Assembly (NCBI GenBank): GCA_963682025.1
Contig: OY821519.1
Coordinates: 196,944,920-197,008,919, forward strand
Reading direction: 5' to 3'
DNA: 64,000 nt
DNA from: Cordilura impudica
Lineage: Eukaryota > Arthropoda > Insecta > Diptera > Scathophagidae
Part shown: positions 53,540 through 64,000 of the stretch, piece after piece
How the letters are laid out: the number at the start of each line of letters is the position of its first letter
How positions within the stretch are numbered: the first letter of the stretch is position 1
Notes under the pieces: model-generated
Told to the model about the DNA's origin: nothing
Databases searched by the model: none
What the model saw: only the letters and a program-made list of their open reading frames with translations
Program-made: the position numbers and the translations under genes

Positions 53540-54140
53540 GATTAATTTTAATTGATTAGTTCTCCCAATAAAATAACATAATCCAAGTGCGGTTAAATTT
53601 CGATTTCTACACCTTCTTTCTCAAGTTTTTCAGTATTTGCGGTTTCTTCTATAAATTAAATTTTAGAGCTATCAAAACTTATTACAATATATAAACATCA
53701 ACATTTGAATTTATCAACAACAAAATGTGCAATGGTTGTAAATATGGGTGTAGATATGAATTAAAGTTATATTTGAAACAAAGGCTAAAAAGTTCTCGTC
53801 TCACCCTTGTATACAAGATACTTAATTAAAGATACAATTAATTTTGTAATATATAAGTACTCTATACTACTTGACTTTATGCTGATTTTTACAACTAACC
53901 CAAATTTTTGCCGCATATCTTTAGATAATAAATTTTTTTTTTAAGATATTTCCCTTATCAAATATCATATTTTGAATTTCCCTTAGGTCATTTTTATTGA
54001 AGAATTAATTATATTCAATTATTTTTCGGTTTTATTAATTAGACTTATTTTGCCCAAATCCCGTTATATTTTGTTAACATACACTCCTTAAATAGTTGGA
54101 AATGCAAAAAGAGCAACCACTACATTCTATTTACAAACAA
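53540..54140. other. Stretch without recognisable gene
   Basis: AT-rich DNA; nothing I can support. Confidence 0.4.
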
Positions 54141-54145
54141 GCATA

Positions 54146-54345
54146 AAAAATAATTCGCCAACCGAAATGTTGTAAGGTTAACAACTGAAGGTTCGTTTGT
54201 GTTAACAGAAATTTTAAAACAGCTAACCATTTTCTACTATGATAAGGTATTTGCTGTTTAAACAAGAGAACTGTAATCGTAATCAACTCGAACTTCAGAT
54301 ATTAACTTGACCCAATGAATCTGTTGTCGGTTTGTATACCACTCA
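54146..54345. mobile_element. MITE E copy 2 (diverged)
   Basis: ATTCGCCAACCGAAATG at 54152 and the inverted partner GTTGTCGGTTTG near 54320 correspond to MITE E at 41198-41428. The interior (TTTTCTACTATGATAAGGTA, TTTGCTGTT) also aligns. The terminal TACACACAG has decayed. Confidence 0.6.
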
Positions 54346-55080
54346 GTTTTTTATAATGAAGTGCAGAAGACGATAAAAATCCAAATGTCATCTTAATATC
54401 AATACCTAAGTCTAAGTTCAAAATTTTAAATACCATCCGTATCCCAATGAATATAATAAAAATATATCCTTCAATTGAAAGTATACTTGTAGCAGTCAGT
54501 GATATTTATCTGCCATATTAATGCCTCAATTCAGTGGGAGGTTCTGTACGTTTTTAGACGTTTTTTATCTATGATATATTGAGTATTTCATCATGCTTCT
54601 GTATTTCAACATGCTCAAACTAATTTCCGATGGAAAAATTTTTACATTCTGATACAGTTTTTCTAAAGAAATATTTTCAGAATCTGCTGTTTTGCTATAG
54701 AAAAATGTTCAGCTATAAGGCTGATATTGATATTGCTATTCTATGAAAGATTTTTTGCATCTGACACTATATTTTATAAGAAAATGTATAGATTCATAAT
54801 CCGAATGTGTTTATTTACAGAAAAACTTTTAACACGTTTTTTTTTTTCAAAATCAGTCTATTCTTTAACAGAAATGTTCAACGTATGAAACTAGTTTCCG
54901 CTACAAAAGTTCTTAGGATCTATATTTCTATAGAAATATTACCTAGTATCTCAAACCATTATTCTATTAACAAATTTTCAGCATCTGGGACTGTTTTGCT
55001 GTTAAAATATTCTCAGAATAGGAAAGTATTTACCTACAAACAAATATAAGATTCTGATTAATATTTCAGATTTACTTAAG
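54346..55080. other. Stretch without recognisable gene
   Basis: AT-rich with loosely repeated motifs such as TTTCAGAATCTG and GAAAATGTTCAG (54650-54900), possibly an old minisatellite. No coding signal is supported. Confidence 0.35.
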
Positions 55081-55084
55081 GTAT

Positions 55085-55275
55085 TTTTATGGGTTATTGT
55101 AAGTACATCAGATTCATTACTTTAAATGGACTTATCGCCAAATTTTTGTTTCAATAAGTTGATGGTTGCGGACACCGTATGGCACATAGCGTCATCCTGT
55201 TGAAACCACATCTCGCCCGCATCAATTTTTAAAGAACTGAGGTCCGAACGGTTCATTTTTCTGGATGTAATGGAG
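55085..55275 (-). pseudogene. Mariner-like transposase fragment
   Basis: Minus strand: MNRSDLSSLKIDAGEMWFQQ, then DDAMCHTVSATINLLKQKFG. This is the MWFQQDGATCHTA..TI.LL segment, with the second catalytic Asp (QQD), of the mariner-like group with a WPPRSPDLTP.DFFLWG C-terminus. Only about 60 codons survive. The complete relative at 55579-56778 is in the opposite orientation. Confidence 0.65.
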
Positions 55276-55578
55276 TCTGTATGGACTAAGATATTTTTTT
55301 TACTAACATCGTTTATAAGTGGCTCTATTCAATGACTCATTTCAAAGTGAATTTGGATAATTTCTTAGCATTCTTTAAGCTTGAATCTATCCATGATGAT
55401 TTGCCAAAGTATACTGATCATATATGTTTGACAGCTAAGACTTTCGCAAATTCTATCTAAGCAAACAAAAGACATTCTTTTTTATATTTATTACTTACTT
55501 TGTTTAAATTTACAATGCTAAAAACATGAACTATATTCCTAGCCCCAGCTTAGATTTCATCAAAGCCAATCTAATATA

Positions 55579-56778
55579 CAGGGTGGGCCAACTTGGACTG
55601 ACTGATTTGAAATGCTTATAATTTTTGTATTTTTTATTTTTTTTTATTTTTTTTTTTTTGCAGATAACACAGAATTTTATAAAATTTTATTATGTCATCA
55701 TACTCAGTGGAAGAACGTGTAAAAATTGTTGAATGTCATTATGTTTCCGGACGATCAATTGTGCAAAGAAAATACCGTCAGCATTTTAATACTGCAGAGG
55801 CTCCCAGTGTAAACATGATAAGAAGCTTAATGACCCGTTTTGAGAATTCGGGTTCACTGGGTAATGAACTACGAAGAAATGTTGTTCGTTCTGTTCGCAC
55901 TGAACAAGATCTAGAAGCTGTACGAGAAAGTGTTAACACGGATGCAACTATGTCTACTCGTCGACGAGCTACTCAATTGAACATCTCCAGAACATCGCTA
56001 CGACGCATCCTAAAAGTTGATCTGAAGATATTTCCATATAAAATTCAATTGTTCCAAGAATTATTGCCGAGGGATGCACCACAACGGCTACAATATGCCA
56101 ATAGATTAGTTTTGCTAGCGACAGAAAATGCCAATTTTTCGAATAATCTGATTATGAGCAATGAAGCACATTTTCATTTAAATGGATACGTGAATGAGCA
56201 GAACTGCCGAATTTGGGGTACAGAGAATCCGAGAGCATTGCATCAGCGACAATTACACCCTATCAGATGCACAGTTTGGTGTGGAATCATGGCTGATAAA
56301 GTTATTGTTTTGTATTTCTTCAAAAATTAACTTAATGAGCCACAAACCGTCTCTGGGGTGGTATACCGGACCATGTAGGAAAATTTTTTACGTCCGATAG
56401 TTCTCAATAATCGTAACATATGGTTCCAGCAAGATGGAGCTACAGCTCATACCGGAAGAGTCACAATGGCAATTCTGCAAGAACTTTTCGAAGACCAAAT
56501 AATTTCAAAAAATGCAGATTTCGCGTGGCCACCTCGTTCTCCAGATTTGACGGCCCCAGATTTTTTTTGTGGGGTTTGTTGAAGGAACGCGTTTACGTCA
56601 ACAAACCGCAAAATGTTCAGGAGCTAAAGCAGAATATTCGCACAGAAATTGCTCAATTGCACTCAGAAACGAAATGCAACGTAATGCAAAATGTATTGAG
56701 TAGAGCCAAAAAAAATATATTTTAATATAGAAAAATTATAAGCATTTCAAATCAGTCAGTCAAACTTGGCCCACCCTG
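55579..56778 (+). mobile_element. Mariner-like transposon, full length, inactive
   Basis: A 1200-bp element flanked by TA (55577-55578 and 56779-56780). The terminal inverted repeats of about 48 bp both start CAGGGTGGGCCAA and contain TGACTGATTTGAAATGCTTA; I count about two mismatches between the arms. It encodes one transposase frame (see next entry), damaged at several points. TA target, TIR length, size and transposase motifs all fit the IS630-Tc1-mariner superfamily. Confidence 0.9.
55692..56725 (+). pseudogene. Mariner-like transposase with stops, frameshift and Asp-to-Asn change
   Basis: The ATG at 55692 gives MSSYSVEERVKIVECHY, a DUF4817-like helix-turn-helix N-terminus, with a second HTH around residues 85-115. 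The first catalytic position reads MSNEAHFHLNG where the family has an Asp in SDEAHF, so the residue is Asn here. The frame stops at TAA 56328-56330 and TAG about 56376-56378, but the same frame continues with IWFQQDGATAHTGRV (second Asp) and WPPRSPDLTAPDF (third Asp). One T is missing in the following T run, so LLKERVYVNKPQN is read in another frame up to 56725. Inactive. Confidence 0.85.
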
Positions 56779-56784
56779 TACAAT

Positions 56785-57120
56785 TCAATAAAGTGTTATT
56801 AAAAAAAATTCAAAACGTCTTTATTAAGGATAATTTGTATTTGAATAATAAAATTTGTGTAGCCTTTTTTAAATAATGGAATCAATACTGACTGAAAGAT
56901 ATGGGAATATCCTCCTAAAAGAAGACATAATTAAAATCATTCAATATTTCGTTTTTTTTTATTTAATTGTTTTACTTTAGTCTATGGAATAAATCGTTAC
57001 AGACATTAAAATCATAAAATATAATATAAAACATTTTACCATATGAAAAGACTAATTTTAAATAAATAAATAAATAAATTTGCAAATTTAACGGTTTAAA
57101 TGCAGAATAATGTTACGTTT
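56785..57120. other. Stretch without recognisable gene
   Basis: AT-rich; nothing supported. Confidence 0.4.
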
Positions 57121-57124
57121 TACA

Positions 57125-57932
57125 ATATTAATGTTTAGAGAATAATCAACAAATGGATACAAATCATTAAAGTTAGTACATAATCTTCTTAGTGGATCGG
57201 CGTTGGCATAATTGGTACGGAAAACTGGAATTGAAAGTGGATGAAAGTAACGTGCAGGTCGCTGAGAAACATTAAATGGAATATTGCGTTACAAGAATAC
57301 ATTATCATAAATCAAATTTAGCAAAAACGACACATTCAGTATGGTTCCACGGCTCTTAAGTGTTGGCAATTTAATTAACGCTAATCTACTGGCATAAGAT
57401 GGCAAATTTGTTGCCGGATTCCAGGAAAAAAACCGCAAATAGAACAGAAGAAATTGTTTTTGAATGGATTCAATATGATATATGTGAAAATTGTATAAAG
57501 GATCTCAGATAATTGAGCCATATTCAAGTATAGATCATACAAGGGATGTATATAACTGTTTACTGATATAGGGATCAGTAAATTTCTTGGCCCATCGCTT
57601 AATTGAAACCAGTACACCTCCAACTTTATTGACCGTCATATTAATGTGTGGAATGAAACTCAGTTTTACATCAAACAAAATCTCCAGATCCAGAAAGGTA
57701 TGAACTGCTTCCAACGGTTGTACACCTAAGGAGTAATTTACATCTGCAGATAAAAGTGATCACTCTTTTCATTGTAAGTGAGGAAGATTTTAGCATCATC
57801 AGCATAGATTAATATATTGCAAAATGCTGTAGTGTTCGGGAGATCGTTTATAAATAAGGAAATAGAATTGGACCTAGATGGCCGCCTTGCGGGACTCCCG
57901 AAAGAACATTTGAATTTTTTTAACTCTTTCTT
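57125..57932 (-). pseudogene. LINE N (minus), RT palm and C-terminal part
   Basis: Minus strand: FKCS, then GVPQGGHLGPILF (57895-57855), INDLPN, ILIYADDAKIFLTYNEK (57815-57765; YADD kept). After several shifts come the C-terminal blocks NLLIPISVNSYIHPLYDLY and NNFFCSICGFFPGIRQQICH (57400-57600). The frame upstream is broken by element T copy 2; the rest of the RT is at 58576-59160. Multiple stops, inactive. Confidence 0.7.
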
Positions 57933-58575
57933 TTAACTCATACTCTCTGTCTGTCTGTCTGTCTGCCATGGTTGGACCCTATTCCCCCTTATCCAATTGA
58001 TCTGAAACTTCGCCCATAGTCTTGTCGTGACTACAGATTAATTTTGGGGTAGCCACGCATAGTCACGCATGGTCACGCACAGTTGCGGAGTGACTGTCAA
58101 ACTTGGTCCATACAGTTGCTGTGAAAAAAGAATTAAGTTTGACTTAGTCACGCACAGTCACGGAGTGATCTAAATGTAATTTACCCTCACTTGACCGATC
58201 TGAAACTTGGTCGATATACTTGCTGTAAAGAAAGATCAACTTTGACATAATCATGCGCAGTCACGCAGAGTCACGCACTGTCACGGAGTGATTTAAAACC
58301 CATTTCCCCTTATCCGATCGATCTGAAACTTGGCCGATAGACTTGCTGTGAAAAAAAGATTAACTTTGTCATAGTCACGCACAGCCACGGAGAGATTAAA
58401 ACCCCACTTCCCCTCATCCGATGCACCTGAAACTTTGTCCATACACTTGTTGTGGTCAAAGATTAATTTTAAGATAATCACACACAATCACGCTCAGTCA
58501 CGGAGATATTCAAAACTCATATGCATAAGAAAGAAAGAGTTTTAATAAAAACTTTGTTTTTATGGGTTAGATTAT
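57930..58575 (-). repeat. Tandem-unit element T, copy 2, inserted in LINE N
   Basis: The inverse complement of 10365-11025. The left arm (AACTCTTTCTTTTAACTC, then a CTGT repeat) is at 57930-57965, about five units of 110-125 bp follow, and the right arm (CATATGCATAAGAAAGAAAG ... TTTTTATGGGTTAGATT) ends at 58575. It separates LINE N residues DRQQNVKYNN from FKCS, so it was inserted as a unit. Confidence 0.75.
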
Positions 58576-60305
58576 TATATTTAACATTCTGCTGTCTATC
58601 ACATAAGCAAAGACTTGATCCATTTTATACTATTGGGAGTAAACCCCAACAAATTAAATTTCTTTAAAAGAAGGTTATGGTTAACTTTATCAAACGCCTT
58701 GCTAAAGGCGGTGTACATAGCATGAGTTTGTTTACTAATTACAAATCTTCGGTTGACTAAAGTAGATAATTGTAAATGATTAGTTATAGTTGAGCAACTC
58801 TTCCGAAAGCCATGTTGAAACGGTGATATTAAATATGATAACTTATGGCTCAGGTAGTCTGTGATGAATTTCTCGAAAAGTTTGAGAATTGAACTAAGTT
58901 TGGCTATTCCCCTATAGTTTTTTCCATCAGATTTACAACCGGATTTAAATAACGGAATAATATATGAATTTCTCCAGCAATTAGGAAAGTAGCCATATTT
59001 GATGGATGTTTTAAACATGGTGGTCAAAGGAATAGATAAATTTTCAGCAAAATACTTTAAAAGACAATTGGGAACACCATCAGGTCCATGTTTAAAAGTT
59101 TTTAATCTCCTTAATTCACGTGCAACTTCAGCAAGTTAAATAAATGGTAAACGAATTATTGGATTTGAAGCAGGGTCAAGTTGTAGCAAAAAATTATACA
59201 AAATTAAAGAACGATTTTGGATTCAGCTTGAAATTAGTTTTCATTTTATTTATATAACTGTTGTACAGACTAGTATTTAATAAATTGTACTCAGCCTGGC
59301 AAATACAGTATTTTCCGTAATCAATAAGAGTACAAGTTGCCTTATACTTTTTGTAAAGTTTATTTTTTTTTTTTATTTTTTAACTTCGGTAGTTGCTTGG
59401 ATCTCCAAGGAGAGCCAGTGTGATTAGAAATAATCCGTTTTGGAATATATTTATCAATAATGCAATTAATGGTTTTATAGAATTTGTCAATCACCATATC
59501 AATATTAAAAGGGAGTTATTATTAACAAACAATAATTCATGCCAATTACGTGTAAAACGATTTATCATATCATAATTAGATTGCTTAAAACAGAACATTT
59601 TCTCACTTTTTACACGTTGTGGCAATAGTGGCAGGGTCACGGTCTTCTGGTTTAGTGATCGGATGGGATCGTATTATTGTGCATTCATTTGGATCATTGA
59701 TGAATACTAAATCCAGCAATTTTCTATTGGCGTTGTATATACCATTTATTTGATACTGAGAAAGGTCAGAAATATCATTTTAGAAGTCATCAGAATTTAA
59801 AGAAACCAAATACGGAAATTCAGGTGGACAATTCCATGAGATAGCTGGTAAATTAAAATAGCCAAGTACAAAAACAGAATCCGTTGAGTTTGAAGATTGT
59901 ACTACATGTTTAACCGCTCGAAGATGGTTTTCATAAACAAAATAGTCAGTGCACGGAGGGATATAAGAGCAGGTTACAAATATATGTTTATTTTTTAGGT
60001 TTATTTTTACGCAAATTAATTCAGTATCAGAAGAAGAATCAGACAGGAACAATTCAGGTGAAAAACAGCTAGCGGCTGCAATAAGTGTACCTCCAACATT
60101 GCGATTACCACATCTATCTCTCCGATATATTTGATATTTATTACAAAGTATTTCCGTATTAAAAACATTATGCTTTAGCCATGTTTCAGTGAATGCAAGA
60201 ATATAATATTTAAAATCATAGCTTTTGATTAATAAATTTATTAATTTCGCATTTAGACCGCGAACGTTTTGATAAACGAGGCTGAGTTGGTTATCAGTGA
60301 GTATA
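58576..60305 (-). pseudogene. LINE N (minus), endonuclease and N-terminal RT
   Basis: Minus strand from 60303: the endonuclease starts VYQNVRGLNAKLINLLI, ILAFTETWLKHN (catalytic Glu), YQIYRRDRCG. The open frame 60052-59780 covers VKINLKNKHIFVTCSYIPP and VLGYFNLPAISW (family GDFN reads GYFN, so the Asp is changed). After damaged linker DNA, the RT frame 59027-58599 reads WRNSYIIPLFKSG, KNYRGIAKLSSILKLFEKFI, FQHGFRKSCSTITNHLQL, and box A AFSKAFDKVNHNLLLKKF. It ends at DRQQNVKYNN next to element T. Confidence 0.75.
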
Positions 60306-60309
60306 GTTA

Positions 60310-61180
60310 GTTTTTTGAAATATTATCCACTTGTGACGGAATACGAACAATATTATTTTTTCTAAGGTTATTCTTAATTACTCCTATATACTCACGTACG
60401 AATGTATTAAGGCAGCAAGTTGGAGCAAATTTATAAAACTAATATGGCATGCCCTTCCCTCCTGGGGATTTGTTTAGTTTGAGGTTCATTATAATAGTAC
60501 ATAACTCAAATAATTAAAAAGAAGAATCCGAAAAAGTGTCCACAAAATAAGGCATAAAAAATAGGCAAAATGTGAAAGAAAAAGTCATCATCATATAGAT
60601 TTCCCTTAGACACGAGGTTTCAAAGAGTTTGATTGCTTCGACCATTCTTTGATGAATTTAACTTTTTTAAAGTTTCTAAACGATAACGAAGACATTGCCA
60701 GACGAACCATATAAAGTTTCCACAATAATTAGTTTTTATTTTAATGTAAGAGAAATATAGATAAAAATAAATTGATGACAAAGTGGCTACTCCATCTAGC
60801 GCTGTCTTCAGTTTTTTCCATATTTCTCTTACGTTACAAAATTAATAATTTTTCAATTATTAGAAAAATACATGATATCAAGCCGAACAATAAAAACAAA
60901 TTATTGTCATACATACCCCTAACAATAATAATAATTAAAATAAAAAGAAATATACATATCTATATACTAATACGTGAAGGTAGATTTTTAGTTCCTTTTT
61001 TAAGCAATATGAGGGCATGGAGGACTGTAAAAATTGGCATTGTTATAAATAGTTCATGTGGAGGAGAAGCTTAGAATAATAAAATTTATATATAATATGC
61101 CTTAAAAATATATTAAATAAAATAAAATATAATATTTATAACAATTCGTTGCAGCCTGTTAATGCGAATGATATCAACGC
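60310..61180. other. Stretch without firm gene
   Basis: Possibly the 5' region of LINE N (a minus-strand FKKVKFIKEW segment near 60650), otherwise AT-rich. The 100-codon plus-strand frame at 60772-61074 has no recognisable motif. Confidence 0.35.
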
Positions 61181-61184
61181 TCTG

Positions 61185-61352
61185 TGTTGAATTGTGAATT
61201 GCTAAAATTGATTGATATACCTTTAGGCTCATTTAAATATTCACAAGTTTTTTTATATATATAAATAAAAAAAATATTGGGAGACAAAAATTGAATGAAA
61301 AAATAATATTTCCTAGAATTTGCACTCGAATTTTGAGTGCTGGACTATACTA
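61185..61352 (-). repeat. Repeat C fragment (inverse)
   Basis: The minus strand carries the repeat C unit: ACTAGTATAGTCCAGCACTC, then AAATTCGAGTGCAAATTCTA and GGAAATATTATTTTTTCATT, followed by CAATTTTAGCAATTCACAAT. One unit only. Confidence 0.65.
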
Positions 61353-61439
61353 GTAGAAGATAATTATATGTGCATAAGAGAAAATTCATATTTGTTTTAT
61401 TTGAAAATTAATGAGAATTGGCGTAGTTCTTGTGTATTA

Positions 61440-62280
61440 AAACTTGTTTTAGTCTAAGCGGTACAGCACCCACCAAGTTTTTTAAAGTGCCAGTATCAAT
61501 TTCTCCCCATTCTGGTCTTGCTAGTTTAAGTTCTTATGAACTTAACAGAAGGGATATCCCGCAGAGGTCTATAATGGGACTTAGCTGGATTCTTTTGGCT
61601 GGCCATAGCAATACCGGTATGATTTTCGTATTAAACACGATTTTTTCGTCAAACGAACGACATGGATCGGAGCGTTATCCTGTAGCAGTTTCCAATTATT
61701 TCCACAGAGTTGGGCAGCGAAGTCTACTAAACTGTTTGCCAACAAGTCAAAGTATATTTTCCCAAATAGTGAAGGCTTTCCTTGTGCTCCAAATGCAGCC
61801 CGCAAAAACTATACGCTACCATGGTATTTCTTAAAAAAAATTTGGCGGTGATGTTAAGGTCATCCCATATTTGTGGTGACCATCAGGACCATACAACGGT
61901 GTCAAATTCTTCTTACAAAAATGTGTATTTATCAGTAAATGCGATAAGTACATATTTACGGCGCTGGATTTGATGTCGTTTGGCAATTTTATTTTCGTAA
62001 TTAGGATCTATATTGTCATTTAACAGTGTATCTAGTTTCACCTTAATTTACCCTAAAGTTATCTTTTCAATTGTTGATAAATGTCGAATATGCCGCTTGG
62101 TCCTCTGGTCTATAGCTGGGATTCATCACACTGCGCTGATACTGCAGTAGTTTTCGGATATCCTTAAGAAAATTTAACACAATATTGCGACTACAATTTA
62201 TCGCAGCTGAAATTTTGGCAAGGCGTATTCCATGAATTTTTCCACATTCTTTATCCGAAACTTAAGTTCCATGTTACATT
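61440..62280 (-). pseudogene. Tc1/mariner transposase pseudogene
   Basis: Minus strand from 62280: MELKFRIKNVEKFMEYALPK and other degraded N-terminal residues, then WSPQIWDDLNITAKFF, and in the frame 61805-61581 AAFGAQGKPSLFGK and CGNNWKLLQDNAPIHVVRLT (second catalytic Asp in QDNAP.H). Further on, LWPAKRIQLSPIIDLCGI corresponds to the WPAKSPDLNPIENLWG block, whose Asp reads Gln or Leu here. It differs in type from the element at 55579. Many stops and shifts; no TIRs were located. Confidence 0.7.
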
Positions 62281-62371
62281 TTCAACTGAAAGAAAATTAT
62301 GCATGAAATTTTTCTTGAGCTTTATTTACTCACTTCACGGAAAAGTTTTTTTTTTACAAACACAAGAGGTA

Positions 62372-63010
62372 ACAAGTAAGAAAATTATACTCGGTAGACC
62401 GACTATGCGATGCCCTGTACCATGAGTTTAGAGAATTTGTCTTAGGTCTACCCAATCGTGTAGAGAATATAAGCATAAACCAAGTTTGAGTGGAATTTTA
62501 TTTAACCCTGGAAGGTTACTCTTCATTTTAGTACATTAACGTTACTCTTCGTCGAATCGACGAACAATTTTTTTAAAACATTTCTGGCTGAACGATTTTT
62601 AAAGTAAAAAATAAACAAAAATTTTTTTTAGTTAAACATTTTATTAAAAAAAGAAAAAAAAAATATAAAAATAAAAATTCTTTTTCAGTCTTAAAATTCG
62701 ATACGAATTTGGCCCCTTTTTTGGTTTATATGATAAAGAGAAAATGAGCTCATCGATTCGACGATTAGTAACCGTCCAGGGTTAAATGGTTGCCTGCAGA
62801 TCTTGAAAAGTTAATATCGAATGCTATATTCATGTATAGACTGGGTCAGAAAATTGACCGACTTTTACCATATTTGGTAAAGTCACTTATTTTTTCAAAA
62901 AACATATAAAAACAAAATTGGGAAGCGGTTTGATATGGAGCCTTGTCTATGAGTTGTCGTATACGATTTATTTTTGAGACTACCGATTAATGGATGTAAT
63001 AAACACACTA
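62372..63010 (-). mobile_element. HINE-1 copy k, diverged, split by piggyBac-type MITE copy 2
   Basis: Minus-strand 3' end AACAAGTAAGAAAATTATAC at 62372, hairpin TCGGTAGACCGA, then family sequence to 62501. It resumes at 62786 (ATGGTTGCCTGCAGATCTTG) and ends near 63010 without the 5' half. It is more diverged than the other copies. Confidence 0.7.
62506..62781. mobile_element. piggyBac-type MITE, TTAA-flanked (copy 2)
   Basis: A 276-bp insert with TTAA at 62502-62505 and 62782-62785. Terminal inverted repeats are CCCTGGAAGGTTAC (left) and CCCTGGACGGTTAC (right, inverted), 13 of 14 matching. Subterminal palindromes CGTCGAATCGACG (left) and ATCGATTCGACGAT (right) correspond to those of the copy at 3330-3799. 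The A/T-rich interior is non-coding. Confidence 0.85.
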
Positions 63011-63047
63011 AACGAAAACAATAAAAATAATAAACTACTTAGACCCA

Positions 63048-63190
63048 GATTTTGAGATATCAGTTAAACCTAGTTTTGTTAAACCCAGAATTTATTCATC
63101 AATTCTTTTATGAATTTGGACATGTCTGAAAAAAATAATTCTCGGTTTAACTAAACTAAGTTTAACTGACATCTCAAAAACTGTGCTACA
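63048..63190. repeat. Fold-back repeat (about 44-bp arms)
   Basis: The left arm 63050-63093 (CAGATTTTGAGATATCAGTT, AAACCTAGTTTTGTTAAACC) and right arm 63143-63187 read inverted (GCACAGTTTTTGAGATGTCA, GTTAAACTTAGTTTAGTTAAACC) match over about 44 bp, with a ~50-bp loop. It can form a long hairpin, as expected for a small fold-back MITE. No target duplication was determined. Confidence 0.75.
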
Positions 63191-63194
63191 CAGA

Positions 63195-64000
63195 AAAAAA
63201 AAATCAAATAAAAATACCATTTGAAAACAGAAGTATCATTTGACATTTCCGCTAACGATACCACGACTACCACGCTTTTCATAATATAAATATGTTTATT
63301 GTTTTTATTTTTACATATATTTCTTCCGAAATATTTTTTTTCTAAGCTTTCCAAAAAAAAAAAGTTAAGCGATAAAAGCTATCACAACATGATTCCATAC
63401 ACAATTCCCTAAGCATATTAAGGGAGATTTGTAGAAATACATTTATAAACGTACACATACTCACGCATATCCACTTGCCGTTCCCATACTCCTGCATAGA
63501 GTACTTGCAAACACAGATACTTGTCAGTAGATATTCATTAATATTGGGCCAAAGTATACAAGAAACCTACTTGTAGATGTTTATTGACAATATTCATTTG
63601 AATGCCTGGTAGTAACAGGAAGTACTTTTAAGTTATTTCCTGCATGTAAGTAAAAGAAAAGGCAAAATATAAATATATATTCACATCATAAAAAAATAAA
63701 AAGTTTATTTTGTTTCTTCTTTTTGTGCATGTGTATATGTTATTTTAAAAATGTATCATGTTTATTGGAATGCTGCCCTAGAAAAAGGACGTATGTTACT
63801 ATAGTTTGTAAACACTGCCTGTTATTAATAAAATGGATTTTCTAAAAGTTACATACTCGTATATACAAAAAACGTACCTTTCCCTAAAAAAGTTAAGGTT
63901 CGTAAAGAAGTATTTTGCTGAAATACGTACATTTTCGTAAAAAAATAACAGTTTCTATAAAAAGTAATATTGCTTCAAAAAGTACTTTTTCTTAAAAAAG
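63195..64000. other. Stretch without recognisable gene
   Basis: AT-rich to the end of the window. Loosely repeated TTCGTAAAAA and AAAAAGTA motifs occur from 63880 on. Nothing coding is supported. Confidence 0.4.

Overview
This window looks like a transposon-filled stretch of a higher fly genome (Diptera: Brachycera; a calyptrate such as a blowfly or house-fly relative is my guess from the repeat types, not proven). The DNA is AT-rich. I can find no host gene, tRNA, rRNA or CRISPR. Every protein-like segment I recognise belongs to a mobile element: Ty3/gypsy LTR retrotransposons, several non-LTR retrotransposons (LINEs), a Helitron helicase, mariner/Tc1-type transposases and many non-autonomous repeats.

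Layout. 1-9.8 kb: a LINE tail, a nest of short INE-1/DINE-1-like repeats (called HINE-1 here), a decayed gypsy integrase split by a piggyBac-type MITE, and a 1.4-kb minisatellite of 21-bp units. 9.8-11 kb: a MITE and an array of about 115-bp units. 11.2-17.5 kb: LTR element 1 (minus strand), with identical LTRs, inserted into a Helitron helicase pseudogene (10.97-18.17 kb). 18.2-20.6 kb: two more HINE-1 copies, one split by a truncated LINE. 21.6-27.1 kb: LTR element 2 (plus strand), also with identical LTRs, inserted into another HINE-1 copy. 28.2-31.1 kb: a CR1/jockey-like LINE split by a repeat and a MITE. 32-35.7 kb: a jockey-type LINE. 36.9-40.8 kb: a three-level nest (CTAG-start repeat, then a LINE with an (ATT)n tail, then an element with tandem units). 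40.9-51.1 kb: one minus-strand LINE broken by four insertions, one of which (a jockey LINE) carries its own HINE-1 insertion. 55-56.8 kb: a nearly complete mariner-like transposon. 57.1-60.3 kb: another minus-strand LINE split by a tandem-unit element. 61.2-63.2 kb: a Tc1/mariner pseudogene, and a HINE-1 copy split by a second piggyBac-type MITE.

Main points. The two young LTR elements are both internally deleted in frame, in complementary ways: element 1 fuses gag to pol and has lost the protease active site, whereas element 2 keeps the protease but has lost reverse transcriptase and most of RNase H. The HINE-1 family (11 copies) and a longer relative, HINE-2, share end architecture. Three nested copies let the empty site be read, and all are consistent with insertion inside a T run without target duplication, as described for Helentron-type elements. 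The nesting makes the window a plausible heterochromatic or piRNA-cluster-like region, but that is inference.
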